Source: JBMNCR01 sp049366695 (GTDB lineage Bacteria > Bacillota > Clostridia > Eubacteriales > Alkalibacteraceae). From it: a stretch of DNA of 61,685 bases. The stretch lies in NCBI GenBank assembly GCA_049366695.1, contig JBMNCR010000053.1, forward strand, positions 1 through 61,685. The letters run 5' to 3'. The notes beneath the pieces were generated by a model, which ran no database searches, was not told where the DNA came from, and saw only the letters and a program-made list of their open reading frames with translations. The translations under genes and the position numbers were made by a program. Shown piece by piece: positions 1 to 8,383 of this stretch. Numbering within the stretch: the stretch's first letter is position 1; each line of letters opens with the position of its first letter.

Positions 1-113
1 TTTGTTTGAATGGTTGATTAACCATAGATTTGTGTGGTGTTTTTCTTTATTCAGGTACATATTAAACTTTGAGTATTTCAATAACCTCAGTCGTTTTAAT
101 AATAACTTAGTAT

Positions 114-260
114 TTACATTATCAAAAACATTGCAAAAGCAAAATCCATTTCTTCAGGTCCTTGAATAGCTGGTGCAATAATAGCAGCATCTTCTGGTGA
201 TATATTATTTTCTACCATATAATCTGGAAAAGATTTATAATATTCTGATTTAAATTCCAT
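114..260 (-). CDS. small hypothetical protein, last gene of the methyltransferase operon
   Basis: A 48-codon frame begins with ATG behind a strong AAAGGAGGAAATAAA ribosome site and follows the URO-D-like gene by 15 nt on the same strand, so it is probably translated as the distal gene of that operon. The peptide is acidic in its first half (MEFKSEYYKSFPDYMVENN...) and ends in a hydrophobic stretch FAFAMFLIM. I do not recognise the family. It may be the start of a longer protein cut short by a stop or frameshift, since the ribosome site is unusually good for so short a product and nothing coding follows to the window edge. Confidence 0.45.
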   Translation of the reverse strand: MEFKSEYYKSFPDYMVENNISPEDAAIIAPAIQGPEEMDFAFAMFLIM

Positions 261-275
261 TTTTATTTCCTCCTT

Positions 276-1427
276 TTAATAAACTGCGTATTCACGTACA
301 AATTCATTAACAGCAATAATATTCTCAGGTTTAGCATCAGCTAGTACCAATGGAACTTTGTCAGTTCCAAATATATAATTTCCTCCAGGAGCAAGAATGT
401 CAATGAGTTCTTTTGCTTTGTCAATACACTGTTGTTTTGTTCCGGTGGCTAACATATTAATTGGATAAAATCCTGAAAGAATATGTTTGGAGCCAAGTTT
501 ATTCTTGATCGTTTTTGGATCGCCGTATTCAAACATCATTAACGTTCCTTTAGGAAGTTCTTGCAGGTAATCAATAAACCTTGTCCAGTCATGTTCGACA
601 AAAAGGAAAACTCCTGTGCCAGCTTCCCAAAGACCTTCTACTAATTTTTTAAATGATGGCCAATAAAATTTCTTAAAATCTTTTTCCCTCATGTAGGGTG
701 CCATATGTAATGGAATGAATGCTTTGTTTCTAACTGAATTTCTTGGAGTAGCTCCGCATTTTATCATCATTGGGGTAACAGCTTCGCAAGCATCTAAAAC
801 TTGTTGAGGACGTCTTCTTATATCCATGCTGATACCACTAAAACTTCTAAACTGATCAGCAATTAAGTCAAAAGGTGCTTCGCACATTGATGCAATCATA
901 CCATCAGTTAATCCATATTTAGCATTTGTTTTAGCTGTACCCATGCCAAGCTGTATCATTGAGTCAAAATAAGCTTTTTGTGCTTTAGCATAAGCTCGTG
1001 ATTTCATAACTGCATCTACATCTAAATTAGTATATACTCTAGGGAAAATTGTATCATGAATACATTTCAAAGGATCTTTAATAAATTCATTATAATCTTC
1101 TGGTAACATACCAACAACTTCAGGATGTTGGATAAAGCCGTCTGATCCCATAACAAAATTCTTTGCTTCCAATATTTTGTATATATTAGCAAGTCTAGTT
1201 ACAACTCCTGGCGAAATATCGCTTTTAAAATCTTTTGCTGCTAAATCTAGAACATTAATGAGTTCTTCAATATTCCATTGAGTTTTTTTCAGATCTGCTC
1301 CTGCATATTGAATGCAATATGCACTATCTAGCAATGTAGCATTAGGCACCCTCTTTGGTATTTTGCCTTCATCTAAATCTACAAATAATTGATTTCTCTC
1401 TTGAGATAATTTTTCCATTTCACTCAT
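276..1427 (-). CDS. URO-D-fold corrinoid methyltransferase
   Basis: A 383-residue protein of the uroporphyrinogen decarboxylase superfamily, in the branch used as methyltransferases (MtaA/CmuA-like) rather than in heme synthesis. Family knowledge: such proteins move a methyl group between a substrate or coenzyme and the cobalt of a partner corrinoid protein. Visible features are the C-terminal motifs FIPLHMAPYM (about residue 240), a FVEHDWTRF block (about 280) where relatives carry an E-G/H-D-W metal or substrate site, and a closing GGNYIFGTDK...AKPENI block. The stop of the corrinoid protein gene lies 1 nt from this start, so the two are translationally coupled and almost surely work as a pair. 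The ribosome site is GGGTGGGTGAA. The substrate cannot be read from sequence; O-, N- or S-methyl compounds are all possible. Confidence 0.8.
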   Translation of the reverse strand: MSEMEKLSQERNQLFVDLDEGKIPKRVPNATLLDSAYCIQYAGADLKKTQWNIEELINVLDLAAKDFKSDISPGVVTRLANIYKILEAKNFVMGSDGFIQHPEVVGMLPEDYNEFIKDPLKCIHDTIFPRVYTNLDVDAVMKSRAYAKAQKAYFDSMIQLGMGTAKTNAKYGLTDGMIASMCEAPFDLIADQFRSFSGISMDIRRRPQQVLDACEAVTPMMIKCGATPRNSVRNKAFIPLHMAPYMREKDFKKFYWPSFKKLVEGLWEAGTGVFLFVEHDWTRFIDYLQELPKGTLMMFEYGDPKTIKNKLGSKHILSGFYPINMLATGTKQQCIDKAKELIDILAPGGNYIFGTDKVPLVLADAKPENIIAVNEFVREYAVY

Positions 1428-1428
1428 A

Positions 1429-2067
1429 TTATTTCACCCACCCTTGAGATATTTTTACACCTTCGGCAGCATTGGTAGTAAATGCATCTGCTCCTATGTG
1501 TTCACATGCTTCTTTAGTTACAGGATTTCCACCTATAATGATTTTAACTGAGTCTCGAAGTCCTGCCTCGTTTAATCCATCCACTGTATCCTTCATAGCT
1601 TCTAAAGCTAATGTCAATACTCCACTCATACCTACTATATCTGGTTTTACTTCTTTAACCTTGTTGACAAAAGTACTTACAGGTTGATCGATTCCGATAT
1701 CGTATACTTCAAAGCCTGCTGCTTCACTCATGCTCTTAAAGATATTTTTACCAATGTCATGAAGGTCTCCGTGAACCGTTCCTAGAACAATTGTGCCAGC
1801 TTTAGAGGCGCTATCGGAACCTATTACAGGTTTTAAAGTGTTTATAGCTTCTGTCAATAACTCACCTGCAAAAATTAGATCTCCTACAAAATACTCACCT
1901 TTTTCGAACAAATCTCCAACTACTGCCATGCCTTCCTGACATGCTGCAACAACTTTTTGAGCCTCTTCTTCTGAAGGTCTGCTTGAAATGAAGTTATTTA
2001 ATATATCAATAACTTTTTCTTCTTCAAGTTCTCCTACAGCTTGTGTCAGTGTTTTTAAATCTAACAT
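1429..2067 (-). CDS. corrinoid (cobalamin-binding) methyl carrier protein
   Basis: A 212-residue two-domain corrinoid protein of the MtbC/MtgC type. Residues 1-85 are the helical cap domain, and residues 90-212 a Rossmann-like B12-binding domain with the motif GTVHGDLHDIGKNIF; Asp101-x-His103-x2-Gly106 is the classic DxHxxG in which His binds cobalt base-off. The GG of IIIGGNPV near the end contacts the nucleotide tail. A longer reading from 2082 would use the ribosome site GAGGAGG as codons, so I place the start at 2067. The gene follows a very strong promoter and is coupled to the URO-D-like gene. It is the methyl acceptor of that pair. Confidence 0.9.
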   Translation of the reverse strand: MLDLKTLTQAVGELEEEKVIDILNNFISSRPSEEEAQKVVAACQEGMAVVGDLFEKGEYFVGDLIFAGELLTEAINTLKPVIGSDSASKAGTIVLGTVHGDLHDIGKNIFKSMSEAAGFEVYDIGIDQPVSTFVNKVKEVKPDIVGMSGVLTLALEAMKDTVDGLNEAGLRDSVKIIIGGNPVTKEACEHIGADAFTTNAAEGVKISQGWVK

Positions 2068-2091
2068 TTTATACCTCCTCATTTATATTGC

Positions 2092-2145
2092 ACATGTGTG
2101 CACATGTATAAAATAAATTATAGCACCATAAAGGTGCTGTGTCAA
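2092..2145 (-). promoter_or_regulatory. strong sigma-A promoter with two palindromic operators
   Basis: Read on the minus strand there is TTGACA (2145-2140), a 17-nt spacer and TATAAT (2122-2117), a perfect consensus. An inverted repeat AGCACC/GGTGCT lies inside the spacer (2122-2138), and a second dyad, ACATGTGTGCACATGT (2092-2107), sits at the expected transcription start. Such placement implies tight repression or activation, most simply by the GntR protein encoded just upstream. This promoter would drive the corrinoid-URO-D pair separately from the regulator. Confidence 0.8.
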
Positions 2146-2156
2146 AAATTTTATTT

Positions 2157-3251
2157 TTATATGTTTTTTAAATATTTGTATACGGCGATTAAGTTTTCGT
2201 ATTTAATATCTTTTTCTGTATATAATGCTTTATTTGTAGAAAATATATATCTATCATTTCCTTGAACTTTTTGTTTTAATTGCTCTGCAAAGTTAAGACA
2301 TTCGTCAATGCTACAATATTTTAAATAGTGAATAGGATAAAAACCGCTGATAAATGTATTTTTTCCTTTGAAATATTTTTGGTATTTGTCAATTTTCAGT
2401 GATTCAAAATGTAAAAGTACATTGTTTGAATTTAATTCTGAAATCATATCTGCAAATCTGTCCACGTTACCTTCAACTATAATATAAAGTTTGAAGTCTT
2501 CGCTTAAAAGCTTATTAAGTATATAGTTGTAAGATGGATAGAAAAACATTTCGAAATCATTTCTATTTAGAATACCAGGCAAATGTAGTGGCATTACAAG
2601 ATAGTTAATATTATAATATTTTCTGTAAACTCTTGCTTGTTTTAAGATTAATTCTGAGATTGTCTTACAGGCATTTTTAACATGGTCTGGAATAATGTGA
2701 ATATCTGATAGAAGCGCTTTAGTTCCTCTTAAATAATCACTTAAAAAATCAAGAGGAGCTGAAATAGAACCCATATTGAAATAGTTAAGACCTTGTTTAT
2801 TTAAGCTGTTAATTACTTTAAATTGATTTAAAATTTCTTGATTATACTCTTTTAATAATTCAGACAATACAGTTTTATCAATGTTTTTTTTATACAGTCT
2901 ATTTAGTGAAATATCTTGTATAAAAGGAATAGGATTATTGATAAAGTTACTGTATTCATTTCTTTCTAAAATTGAAATACTTTTTCTTACATATACATCT
3001 TTTTTTATCTGCTGCCATGCTTTATTTCCGAGTTTTCTATATATTTCTTTATATTCAGAAAAAAAGCTTAATGCATAATCAAATTTTAAATCATCATATA
3101 CTATTCTATGACATTCTTCATAATCAAAGGTATTTTTTTTCCTATTTGAATACTTATTATCCACATAGGATTTAATCCAGTAATAATCAGCTAGCAAAAA
3201 TGATTTTATTTCATTCTTTGAATTTTTTGTGTCAATATTAATAAAACTCAC
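2157..3251 (-). CDS. divergent URO-D-fold protein, paralogue of the methyltransferase
   Basis: A 364-residue protein that aligns along its C-terminal half with the URO-D-like methyltransferase at 276-1427: MPLHLPGILNRNDFEMFFYPS matches IPLHMAPYMREKDFKKFYWPS, and FISGFYPIHYL...YIFSTNK matches ILSGFYPINML...YIFGTDK. The EHDWTR block of the paralogue is here EGNVDR, so the Asp-Trp-Thr part is lost. The N-terminal half is Lys/Asn/Tyr-rich and much diverged. The start is GTG behind AGGTGATC. It lies between the GntR gene and the strong internal promoter. It may be a methyltransferase of other specificity, a corrinoid partner of the upstream gene, or a non-catalytic regulatory homologue. Confidence 0.7.
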   Translation of the reverse strand: MSFINIDTKNSKNEIKSFLLADYYWIKSYVDNKYSNRKKNTFDYEECHRIVYDDLKFDYALSFFSEYKEIYRKLGNKAWQQIKKDVYVRKSISILERNEYSNFINNPIPFIQDISLNRLYKKNIDKTVLSELLKEYNQEILNQFKVINSLNKQGLNYFNMGSISAPLDFLSDYLRGTKALLSDIHIIPDHVKNACKTISELILKQARVYRKYYNINYLVMPLHLPGILNRNDFEMFFYPSYNYILNKLLSEDFKLYIIVEGNVDRFADMISELNSNNVLLHFESLKIDKYQKYFKGKNTFISGFYPIHYLKYCSIDECLNFAEQLKQKVQGNDRYIFSTNKALYTEKDIKYENLIAVYKYLKNI

Positions 3252-3268
3252 TACTGATCACCTCTCGT

Positions 3269-3973
3269 TTATAACACCGTTTCAGCATTAATACTTAAAA
3301 CGTTACTTAAAATATAGAATTCATTGTAACTTATAGCGCTTTTTTTATCAGTAGTATATATTTCTTGAGTTATTAAAAAAAGAGGCTCTCCAAAGTCAAT
3401 GCTTAAAAACTGAGAAGTTTGGATGTCTGCTTTTATTATGTTAATATCAAGCTTTTTATTTATCTGAAAATGTAGATTTTGTTTTTCCATTATGTCATAA
3501 AAATTTGCAAATTTTATGACATCTTCTACTATAGGATTTCCTTTTTCATATGGAAGATATACAATCACATATTCAACAACTTTACCTTTAAATTTATAAG
3601 CTTTTCGTATTCGTACTATCTTGTCATAGGGACCTATCATTAGCTTTTCAATTAATTTTTTATTAGCTGAGATAACCTTTACATCTATTAGTTCAATATC
3701 TTCAATCTGTACTTTTAAACTCTCTATTTCGTCAAAATCTAATTGATACATCTTGCCTGTAGGTTTGCATACATAGTTGCCTTTCCCTGGTATTGTGTAG
3801 ATATATCCTTCATTTACAAGTAAAGCTAGACTTTTTCTTAGTGTTGTTCTACTTACTCCATAATGTTCAGCAAGCTCGTATTCAGGTTGAATGAGATCGC
3901 CAGCCTTTAATTCACCATTTGTTATTTTATTTTTCACATCATTGACTATATCAATATAAAGAACATTGCTCAT
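3269..3973 (-). CDS. GntR-family (HutC/UTRA) transcriptional regulator
   Basis: A 234-residue regulator. Residues about 6-70 form the GntR winged helix with YELAEHYGVSRTTLRKSLALL followed by the wing NEGYIYTIPGKGNYV. Residues about 90-230 are a UTRA ligand domain (VRIRKAYKFKGKVVEYVIVYLP...). It lies 15 nt after the first corrinoid gene and 17 nt before the URO-D paralogue, so it is cotranscribed with the system it probably controls. The ligand could be the methylated substrate. The ribosome site is weak, which fits coupling to the upstream stop and low regulator levels. The palindromes in the promoter at 2092-2145 are the obvious candidate targets. Confidence 0.88.
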   Translation of the reverse strand: MSNVLYIDIVNDVKNKITNGELKAGDLIQPEYELAEHYGVSRTTLRKSLALLVNEGYIYTIPGKGNYVCKPTGKMYQLDFDEIESLKVQIEDIELIDVKVISANKKLIEKLMIGPYDKIVRIRKAYKFKGKVVEYVIVYLPYEKGNPIVEDVIKFANFYDIMEKQNLHFQINKKLDINIIKADIQTSQFLSIDFGEPLFLITQEIYTTDKKSAISYNEFYILSNVLSINAETVL

Positions 3974-3988
3974 TTATTTACACTCTGC

Positions 3989-4624
3989 CTATCTTTTTGA
4001 TTTCATCCATTCAAGGCAGATTCTGACACCTTCGGCGGCATCTTGCGAAAAAGCATCTGCACTTAATACTTTGAATAATTTTTCATTTGATACTGCGCCA
4101 CCCACTATTATAAAAACGTCATCCCGTAAGCCGGCAGCAGTTATATCGTCTATTACTTTTTTTATGTTGTCACCAATCATGGATAGTACGCCACTGATAC
4201 CTACTATATCTGGATTTTCACTGCGTATAGCCTCAATAAACTTCTCGCTAGATACATCTACACCCAAATCGATAGTTCTAAAGCCTGAGGATTGTAGCAT
4301 ACTGATAAAAATATCTTTACCAACATCGTGAATGTCTTCAAAAACAGTTCCGACTATAATTGTTCCAATAGAAGGACCTTTGACTTTTTTTGAAAATGCC
4401 ATTCCTTTTATTTTCATGATATTTTTTATAAGTTCACCTGCAACTATTAAATCGGCTATATAGTATTCGCCTTTTTCATACCTTTCGCCTACGAGTTGAA
4501 GACCCCTGCTTAATTGGTTATGAATTTCACTTACTTCTTCACCTTTTGATAGTAAGTCAGTAACTATTTTAATAACTATATTTTCATTTAAATCTGCCAC
4601 AGCATTGACTAATAAATTTTCCAT
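3989..4624 (-). CDS. second corrinoid methyl carrier protein
   Basis: A 211-residue homologue of the corrinoid protein at 1429-2067, with the same cap plus B12-binding layout. The cobalt-ligand motif is intact: EDIHDVGKDIF with His99 in DxHxxG. Other shared blocks are EKGEYYIADLIVAGELI, NPDIVGISGVLS and the ending DAAEGVRICLEWMK. It is the first gene of the minus-strand operon, read from its own promoter. Having two intact corrinoid carriers in one cluster means either two substrates or a two-step methyl relay. No corrinoid reductive activase (RACo-type) is in the window, so one must be supplied from elsewhere. Confidence 0.88.
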   Translation of the reverse strand: MENLLVNAVADLNENIVIKIVTDLLSKGEEVSEIHNQLSRGLQLVGERYEKGEYYIADLIVAGELIKNIMKIKGMAFSKKVKGPSIGTIIVGTVFEDIHDVGKDIFISMLQSSGFRTIDLGVDVSSEKFIEAIRSENPDIVGISGVLSMIGDNIKKVIDDITAAGLRDDVFIIVGGAVSNEKLFKVLSADAFSQDAAEGVRICLEWMKSKR

Positions 4625-4666
4625 ATATTCTCCTAAAATAAACGACTTTACTATTTACTAACAACT

Positions 4667-4695
4667 ATTATATCACTATACTAAATGCTTGTTAA
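4667..4695 (-). promoter_or_regulatory. sigma-A promoter of the corrinoid-GntR operon
   Basis: On the minus strand TTAACA (4695-4690), a 17-nt spacer and TATAAT (4672-4667) lie 43 nt ahead of the first corrinoid gene, which has an AGGAGA ribosome site. The palindromes of the internal promoter are not repeated here, so the two promoters are probably controlled differently. Confidence 0.65.
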
Positions 4696-5105
4696 AGGAT
4701 TTATTATCTAATATTGACCTGATATTAATATATAGGATATAGTACGAATATACTTCCTTTTAAATTATTTCTATTTTAAAGGAAGCATTGAATAAACCAA
4801 GTTTTTTCAACTATTTCATTTTAAACTTATTAATTAAGCACAATTATTTTTCCAGTCAAAATTATAGTTGAGTTTTTAAGAACCTCAAATTAAAGATGAG
4901 TATATTTAATTTGTAATAATATTTGGGTCTGGTGTAGCCTTTTACTATATTTTGGCTATACTAAAAATATCAGCATATAAGTGGACATATTGTTAGTAAA
5001 AAATAGTATACTTAAAGCATACATAATAAATAAAAAAATATCTATTTTATTTTTGTGATTTATAATATAATTTTGTATGAGTTAACAAATTTTCTATGGG
5101 GGTAA
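4696..5105. other. noncoding region between methyltransferase operon and trkA
   Basis: About 410 nt with no credible frame. It holds a hairpin with arms CTTCCTTT/AAAGGAAG (4753-4785) and a second with arms GTGTAGCC/GGCTATAC (about 4935-4964) flanking a T-rich loop. Both could shape the 5' end of the trk transcript. I looked for a c-di-AMP (ydaO-type) riboswitch, which often precedes potassium transporters, and could not recognise one. Confidence 0.4.
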
Positions 5106-6515
5106 ATGATGAAAGTAATGATTGTCGGCGCTGGTAAGCTTGGGTTAAAATTGGCAGAAGCGATGATATTAGAAAATATGGATGTAACTTTAGTAGATGA
5201 CAATTCAAAAGTATTGGATAGAATAAATGAACACTTGGATGTTTTGACTATAACAGCTAGTGGGATAAATGTCTCCATGCTAAAAAAATTAAATATTGAA
5301 CGTTTTGATTTGTTAGTTGCTTCAACAGATAATGATGCAACAAATGCTATGATTTGTACATTTTCTAAAAAATTGGGATGTAAACGAGCAATTGCAAGAA
5401 TAAGAGATCCTGATTATATAGAACAACTGGAATTTATTAAAACGGAGCTTAATATTGATCTTATTATTAATCCCGATCTTGCAACTGCTACATCAATTTC
5501 AAGATATCTTTTGAAGGATGTAATTTTTTATTCTGGTGAGTTTGCTAGTGGGAAAGTTAAGATGATAGACTTCAATATTGGTCACCTCGATGTTTTTGTT
5601 GGTAAAAGAATTATGGAACTTGAAGGATTCGATGATCTTATTATCACTGCTATTTCAAGAAATGGTGAACTTATTATACCTGACGGTTCTGTTAGATTGA
5701 TGAGTGGAGATGTTATTCATGTTTTGGGAATATCTGATGACATAAGATTATTTAGTAAAATATTTAAATTAAAAGGATATGAAAAGAGAGTAGAAAATGT
5801 AATGATACTTGGTGGAGGGAATGTCGGATATTACCTTGCAAAAGAACTATCAAAGGCAAAAATAAAGGTTACACTCATTGAACACAATATTGAAAAGGCA
5901 CAAAAACTTGCTGAACTTTTGAAACATGTTCTTATTATACATGGGGATGGTACCGATGTTACTCTATTAGAAGAAGAAAATATTCAAGATATAGATGCTT
6001 TTATCGGAGCTACAGGTTATGATGAGCAGAATTTACTTATGGCCTTGATGGCAAAACAGTACGGGGTATCAAAATCTATAGCTAAAGCAAGCAGGCAAAA
6101 TTATACGAAGATTATAGATAAGTTAGATATTGATGCTGCGCTAAATCCTGTTAACATTACTGCAAGTAATATATTAAAATATATAAGAGGCGGAAAGGTA
6201 GTTTCGGTTTCTCTTTTGCTTGGAGGAAAAGGCGAGGTTACAGAAATAATTGCTACACCAGACATGCCATATTTGAACAAACCTATTGCTAATCTTGATC
6301 TACCTAAAGGAATAATAATTGGTGCAATTATTCATGAGGGTGAAGTTATTATTCCAAAAGGCACATCTGTGATAAGTGCTAATGATAGAATAGTTGTGTT
6401 TTGTTTATCTGAAGATATAGAGTATTTGAAGTCGTTATTTAGATCAGGTAAAGGAGGATTGTTTAGTGAATTATGGAATCGTAATAAAGATACTGGGTTC
6501 AATACTGATAATTGA
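5106..6515 (+). CDS. trkA: Trk potassium uptake regulatory protein TrkA
   Basis: A 469-residue cytoplasmic gating subunit with two RCK units. Each has a Rossmann NAD/nucleotide fold (VMIVGAGKLGLKLAEAM at residue 4; VMILGGGNVGYYLAKEL at about 231) followed by an RCK-C (TrkA-C) ligand domain. Full length is normal for the two-repeat TrkA family. Start is ATG-ATG after TATGGGGGTAA; the second ATG (5109) is equally possible. The last 50 nt overlap the start of trkH in another frame, so both subunits are made from one message. Known family role: forms a ring beneath TrkH and opens or closes it in response to bound nucleotides. Confidence 0.95.
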   Translation: MMKVMIVGAGKLGLKLAEAMILENMDVTLVDDNSKVLDRINEHLDVLTITASGINVSMLKKLNIERFDLLVASTDNDATNAMICTFSKKLGCKRAIARIRDPDYIEQLEFIKTELNIDLIINPDLATATSISRYLLKDVIFYSGEFASGKVKMIDFNIGHLDVFVGKRIMELEGFDDLIITAISRNGELIIPDGSVRLMSGDVIHVLGISDDIRLFSKIFKLKGYEKRVENVMILGGGNVGYYLAKELSKAKIKVTLIEHNIEKAQKLAELLKHVLIIHGDGTDVTLLEEENIQDIDAFIGATGYDEQNLLMALMAKQYGVSKSIAKASRQNYTKIIDKLDIDAALNPVNITASNILKYIRGGKVVSVSLLLGGKGEVTEIIATPDMPYLNKPIANLDLPKGIIIGAIIHEGEVIIPKGTSVISANDRIVVFCLSEDIEYLKSLFRSGKGGLFSELWNRNKDTGFNTDN

Positions 6516-7911
6516 ATCGATGTTGATGACTCCATCGCTGATGATATCCTTATCCCTTAGAGAAGAAAGTGTGTATGCTTTTTTAAATACAATTATTATT
6601 ACACTATTGATTGGGTTGATTTTTAAATATATCCCGAAAAGCAAAAGTACAATAAAGGCAAAAGAAGGGTTGGCGATTGTTACCATAGGATGGATTGTTA
6701 TGTCTCTTTTTGGAGCATTGCCATTTTATTTGTCAAATAGTACACCTACATATATAGACGCTTTGTTCGAAACAGTTTCTGGATTTACAACTACAGGATC
6801 ATCGGTAATAAGTAACGTAGAAGCACTTTCAAAGGGAATTTTGTTTTGGAGATCATTTACACATTGGATAGGTGGGATGGGTATACTAGTATTTACCCTT
6901 GCGCTTCTTCCTGCATTGGGTATTGGGGGGGTGCATATTTTTAAGGCAGAGAGTCCTGGTCCTGTTGCGGGTAAAATTGTACCAAGACTTAAAGACACTG
7001 CTAGGATTCTTTATGTTTCATATATTTCAATTACCATACTGGAAATTTTATTTCTAAAGTTGGGGGGATTGAGTATATTTGAGGCAATGACACATACTTT
7101 TAGTACAGTGGGCACTGGTGGGTTTGGCGTTCGAAACGACAGTATTACTAGTTATAACTCTTATGTTCATGTGGTAATTAGTATATTCATGGTTCTATCA
7201 GGGATGAATTTTTCATTGCATTTTACATTGTATAAACGTAAATTTAAAGAATTTTATTTAGATGAAGAATTAAGATTATATATTAAGTTTATTGTGGTAT
7301 CAATAATACTTATAGTTATAAATTTATTATTTACGATATATGACGATATATGGCTTGCAATAAGGGATTCATTTTTCCAAGTGGGTTCTATTATGACAAC
7401 TACAGGGTTTTCCACTGTAGATTTTGATTTGTGGCCAACATTTAGTAAAATGATATTGTTAGTTTTAATGTTTATAGGTGGTTCAGCAGGGTCAACTGCT
7501 GGGGGAATGAAAGTAATAAGAATTTTAATAGTTTTCAAGTCCATAAAACAAGGGTTATCAAAAATATTTCATCCTAGAGCCTATATACCAATAAAAGTAG
7601 GGGGAAGAACTGTTTCAAATGAAGTAATAGAAAGAGTAAACAGTTTTCTAGCGTTACATATAATTGTGTTTATTGTAGCTACTCTTTTTATTTCTTTAGA
7701 AGGAGTAGATTTGGTAACTTCTATTTCATCTGTTGCGGCTACTTTAAATAATATTGGTCCAGGATTAAGTCTTGTTGGACCTACAAAAACATATTATGAA
7801 TTTTCTCAATGGAGCAAATTACTGTTTTCTGCCTTGATGCTTATGGGGAGATTAGAATTATTTACAGTGATTGCTTTGATAGTTCCAAATAGTTGGACAA
7901 GAGAAAGCTAA
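6466..7911 (+). CDS. trkH: Trk potassium transporter membrane subunit TrkH
   Basis: A 481-residue integral membrane protein of the Trk/Ktr/HKT superfamily with four pore repeats, each with a selectivity-filter glycine: SGFTTTGSSV, STVGTGGFG, MTTTGFST and LNNIGPGLS. The start is GTG at 6466, inside the end of trkA, chosen because an AAAGGAGG ribosome site lies 8 nt upstream and no in-frame ATG does better. It imports K+ under TrkA control. The gene ends 83 nt before a strong two-way terminator. Confidence 0.95.
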   Translation: MNYGIVIKILGSILIIESMLMTPSLMISLSLREESVYAFLNTIIITLLIGLIFKYIPKSKSTIKAKEGLAIVTIGWIVMSLFGALPFYLSNSTPTYIDALFETVSGFTTTGSSVISNVEALSKGILFWRSFTHWIGGMGILVFTLALLPALGIGGVHIFKAESPGPVAGKIVPRLKDTARILYVSYISITILEILFLKLGGLSIFEAMTHTFSTVGTGGFGVRNDSITSYNSYVHVVISIFMVLSGMNFSLHFTLYKRKFKEFYLDEELRLYIKFIVVSIILIVINLLFTIYDDIWLAIRDSFFQVGSIMTTTGFSTVDFDLWPTFSKMILLVLMFIGGSAGSTAGGMKVIRILIVFKSIKQGLSKIFHPRAYIPIKVGGRTVSNEVIERVNSFLALHIIVFIVATLFISLEGVDLVTSISSVAATLNNIGPGLSLVGPTKTYYEFSQWSKLLFSALMLMGRLELFTVIALIVPNSWTRES

Positions 7912-7993
7912 TGTACATTGTTAGGTTATACAATAGGAATAATCTAAAGTTTTGAAAACAATAAAAACTAATTAAAGTTAATAAAAGAATAAA

Positions 7994-8030
7994 AATATAA
8001 GCGGTGGGCGTATATCCCACTGCTTATATT
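7994..8030. terminator. bidirectional terminator trkH / rhodanese gene
   Basis: A 15-bp stem, AATATAAGCGGTGGG pairing with CCCACTGCTTATATT (one G-T pair), sits between converging genes. T-runs on the minus strand make it the terminator of the rhodanese-ArsR side, and it also closes trkH. Confidence 0.85.
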
Positions 8031-8036
8031 AAGAGC

Positions 8037-8357
8037 TTATCTTTCTAATGAACCAACATATGAGCCTGTACCACCAGAAACATTTACAACATCATACCCT
8101 AATGATGATAATTCCTGGCAAGCGTTAAGACTTCTTCCTCCTGATTGGCAAATGATATGATATTGCTTTGATTTATCAAGATGCTTTTCAGGAGTCGATA
8201 AGATTAGGGACATCGGTACGTTTTTGGCTCCAGGAACAAAACCTCTCACGTATTCATAGGGTTTTCTGATATCTATAAGATTAATACTGTTTTTAATTCT
8301 TTCTAAGTCATTTACGTTAACTGATGTAAACTTATTATTTTTAAAAAAGGCAAACAT
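8037..8357 (-). CDS. single-domain rhodanese-like sulfurtransferase
   Basis: A 106-residue rhodanese with the active-site loop CQSGGRS (cysteine nucleophile) and the conserved LIDIRKPYEYVRGFVPGAKNVP segment. Family role: carries a persulfide on the cysteine and hands sulfane sulfur to an acceptor. The reading from 8372 would translate the GGAGGAG ribosome site, so the start is taken at 8357. It lies downstream of an ArsR-type regulator, with a 19-bp perfect inverted repeat over its promoter. The context suggests sulfane-sulfur detoxification or trafficking. Confidence 0.9.
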   Translation of the reverse strand: MFAFFKNNKFTSVNVNDLERIKNSINLIDIRKPYEYVRGFVPGAKNVPMSLILSTPEKHLDKSKQYHIICQSGGRSLNACQELSSLGYDVVNVSGGTGSYVGSLER

Positions 8358-8383
8358 AAATATCTCCTCCATTTAAGTAATAG

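Noticed and set aside
1472..1687. Plus-strand ORF opposite the corrinoid gene, and similar frames throughout
   Set aside because: They lie antisense to well-supported genes, have no ribosome sites and show no domain features.
4696..5105. c-di-AMP (ydaO) riboswitch before trkA
   Set aside because: Only two simple hairpins are visible; the conserved ydaO core could not be recognised.
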